DNA from: CAZLFQ01 sp964558975
GTDB lineage: Bacteria > Pseudomonadota > Alphaproteobacteria > Rickettsiales > Midichloriaceae
Reading direction: 5' to 3'
DNA length: 64,000 nt
Assembly (NCBI GenBank): GCA_964558975.1
Contig: CAZLFQ010000002.1
Coordinates: 1-64,000, forward strand
Positions 63,614-64,000 of the stretch are shown here, piece by piece; positions within the stretch are counted from its first letter, which is position 1; every line of letters begins with the position of its first letter. The position numbers and the translations under genes are program-made. The notes beneath the pieces are model-generated. The model did no database searches. It was not told the origin of the DNA and saw only the letters and a list, made by a program, of their open reading frames with translations.

Positions 63614-63943
63614 TTACGCTTCTAACACTACAAATTGCTCAAATGTTGAATGTATATAACCAGGCAGTGCAGGTAGCCCAGTTTCTTCAGAGCCAATTTC
63701 TGCTGTATCAAAACAAAGACCCATAGCTTCAAATCCAGTATATTCACTTTCAACAGCTACTTTTTTACCATCAACTGTGATATAAACTGTAGGTTCATTA
63801 GGATGAGCTAGTGCATCAACTGAGATGCTGTATTTGTTTCCATTGATTTCAAAGTACTGTACTTCTTGATCCATGAGTGATCCTGGATGAGAAGGTGATT
63901 CGATTTGTATCATTTCTGATTTAGCAGAATATTTCTTTTGCAT
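63614..63943 (-). CDS. Hypothetical 109-aa protein
   Basis: Not recognised. A small acidic soluble protein with beta-strand-like stretches (VQYFEINGNKYSISVDALA, TVYITVDGKKVAVESEY) and a single Cys. No signal peptide. GAGGAAAAT sits directly before the ATG and a terminator follows the stop, so it appears to be a monocistronic real gene. Confidence 0.65.
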   Translation of the reverse strand: MQKKYSAKSEMIQIESPSHPGSLMDQEVQYFEINGNKYSISVDALAHPNEPTVYITVDGKKVAVESEYTGFEAMGLCFDTAEIGSEETGLPALPGYIHSTFEQFVVLEA

Positions 63944-64000
63944 ATTTTCCTCGTTTGTCTGTTGTTTTAGCCAAATTTTCTGACTGAATCAATTTTATAC

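Noticed and set aside
1..64000. CRISPR arrays, insertion sequences or prophage
   Set aside because: No regularly spaced repeats, transposase, integrase or phage structural genes were seen.

Overview
The window is an AT-rich, densely coded bacterial chromosome segment. It is most consistent with an alphaproteobacterium of the host-associated type (Rickettsiales-like or a similar low-GC lineage). Supporting signs are the secE-nusG-rplKAJL-rpoBC block, a single bifunctional RelA/SpoT protein, ThyX instead of ThyA, a GshA of the proteobacterial PF08886 type, class I PHA synthase, CcmC, ZapE, scavenging transporters (BioY, a DASS dicarboxylate carrier, an MFS carrier under a TPP riboswitch) and two flagellar hook genes. 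Placement is inference from gene content; no rRNA is present. A run of 50 N inside rpoC shows that this is a draft assembly.

Layout. 1-3.3 kb: a protein-glutaminase-like deamidase running off the left edge, a small orphan gene with a good promoter, and the ABC-F ATPase Uup. 3.4-7.1 kb: a D,D-carboxypeptidase, rsmE, gshA and a hypothetical. 7.1-10 kb: a minus-strand thiamin island (promoter, TPP riboswitch, MFS carrier, thiE, thiD), bracketed by two diverged copies of the 3' end of yraN. 10-17.4 kb: yraN, rsh, thyX, a YdcF-like protein, tRNA-Asp and tRNA-Val, a CheB-like protein with an altered active site, metG. 17.4-19.3 kb: an exported NTF2-like protein and a three-repeat protein with mitochondrial-carrier signatures. 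19.3-30.8 kb: the RNA polymerase and ribosomal protein operon. 30.8-39.2 kb: dnaE, prmC, two orphans, fabD, fabG, zapE. 39.3-44.1 kb: a small lipase, a GT2 glycosyltransferase, an outer-membrane barrel, ccmC and an OmpA-like protein. 44.2-51.6 kb: sixA, ftsK, rnd, tilS, flgD, fliK. 51.7-54.8 kb: a tandem array of four paralogous multi-pass membrane proteins plus two gene remnants. 54.8-64 kb: rpsU, bioY, phaC, an orphan, a nucleotide-sugar dehydratase, aatA, a DASS transporter and a small orphan.

The most interesting items are the mitochondrial carrier-like protein (18343-19245), the alternating A/B membrane-protein array with deletion scars (51717-54761), the deamidase at the left edge, the thiamin operon with a readable riboswitch switching mechanism, and the His-to-Arg CheB homologue. 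Function at the host interface is inference for the first three. No CRISPR array, insertion sequence or prophage was seen, and no intergenic stretch exceeds 300 bases.
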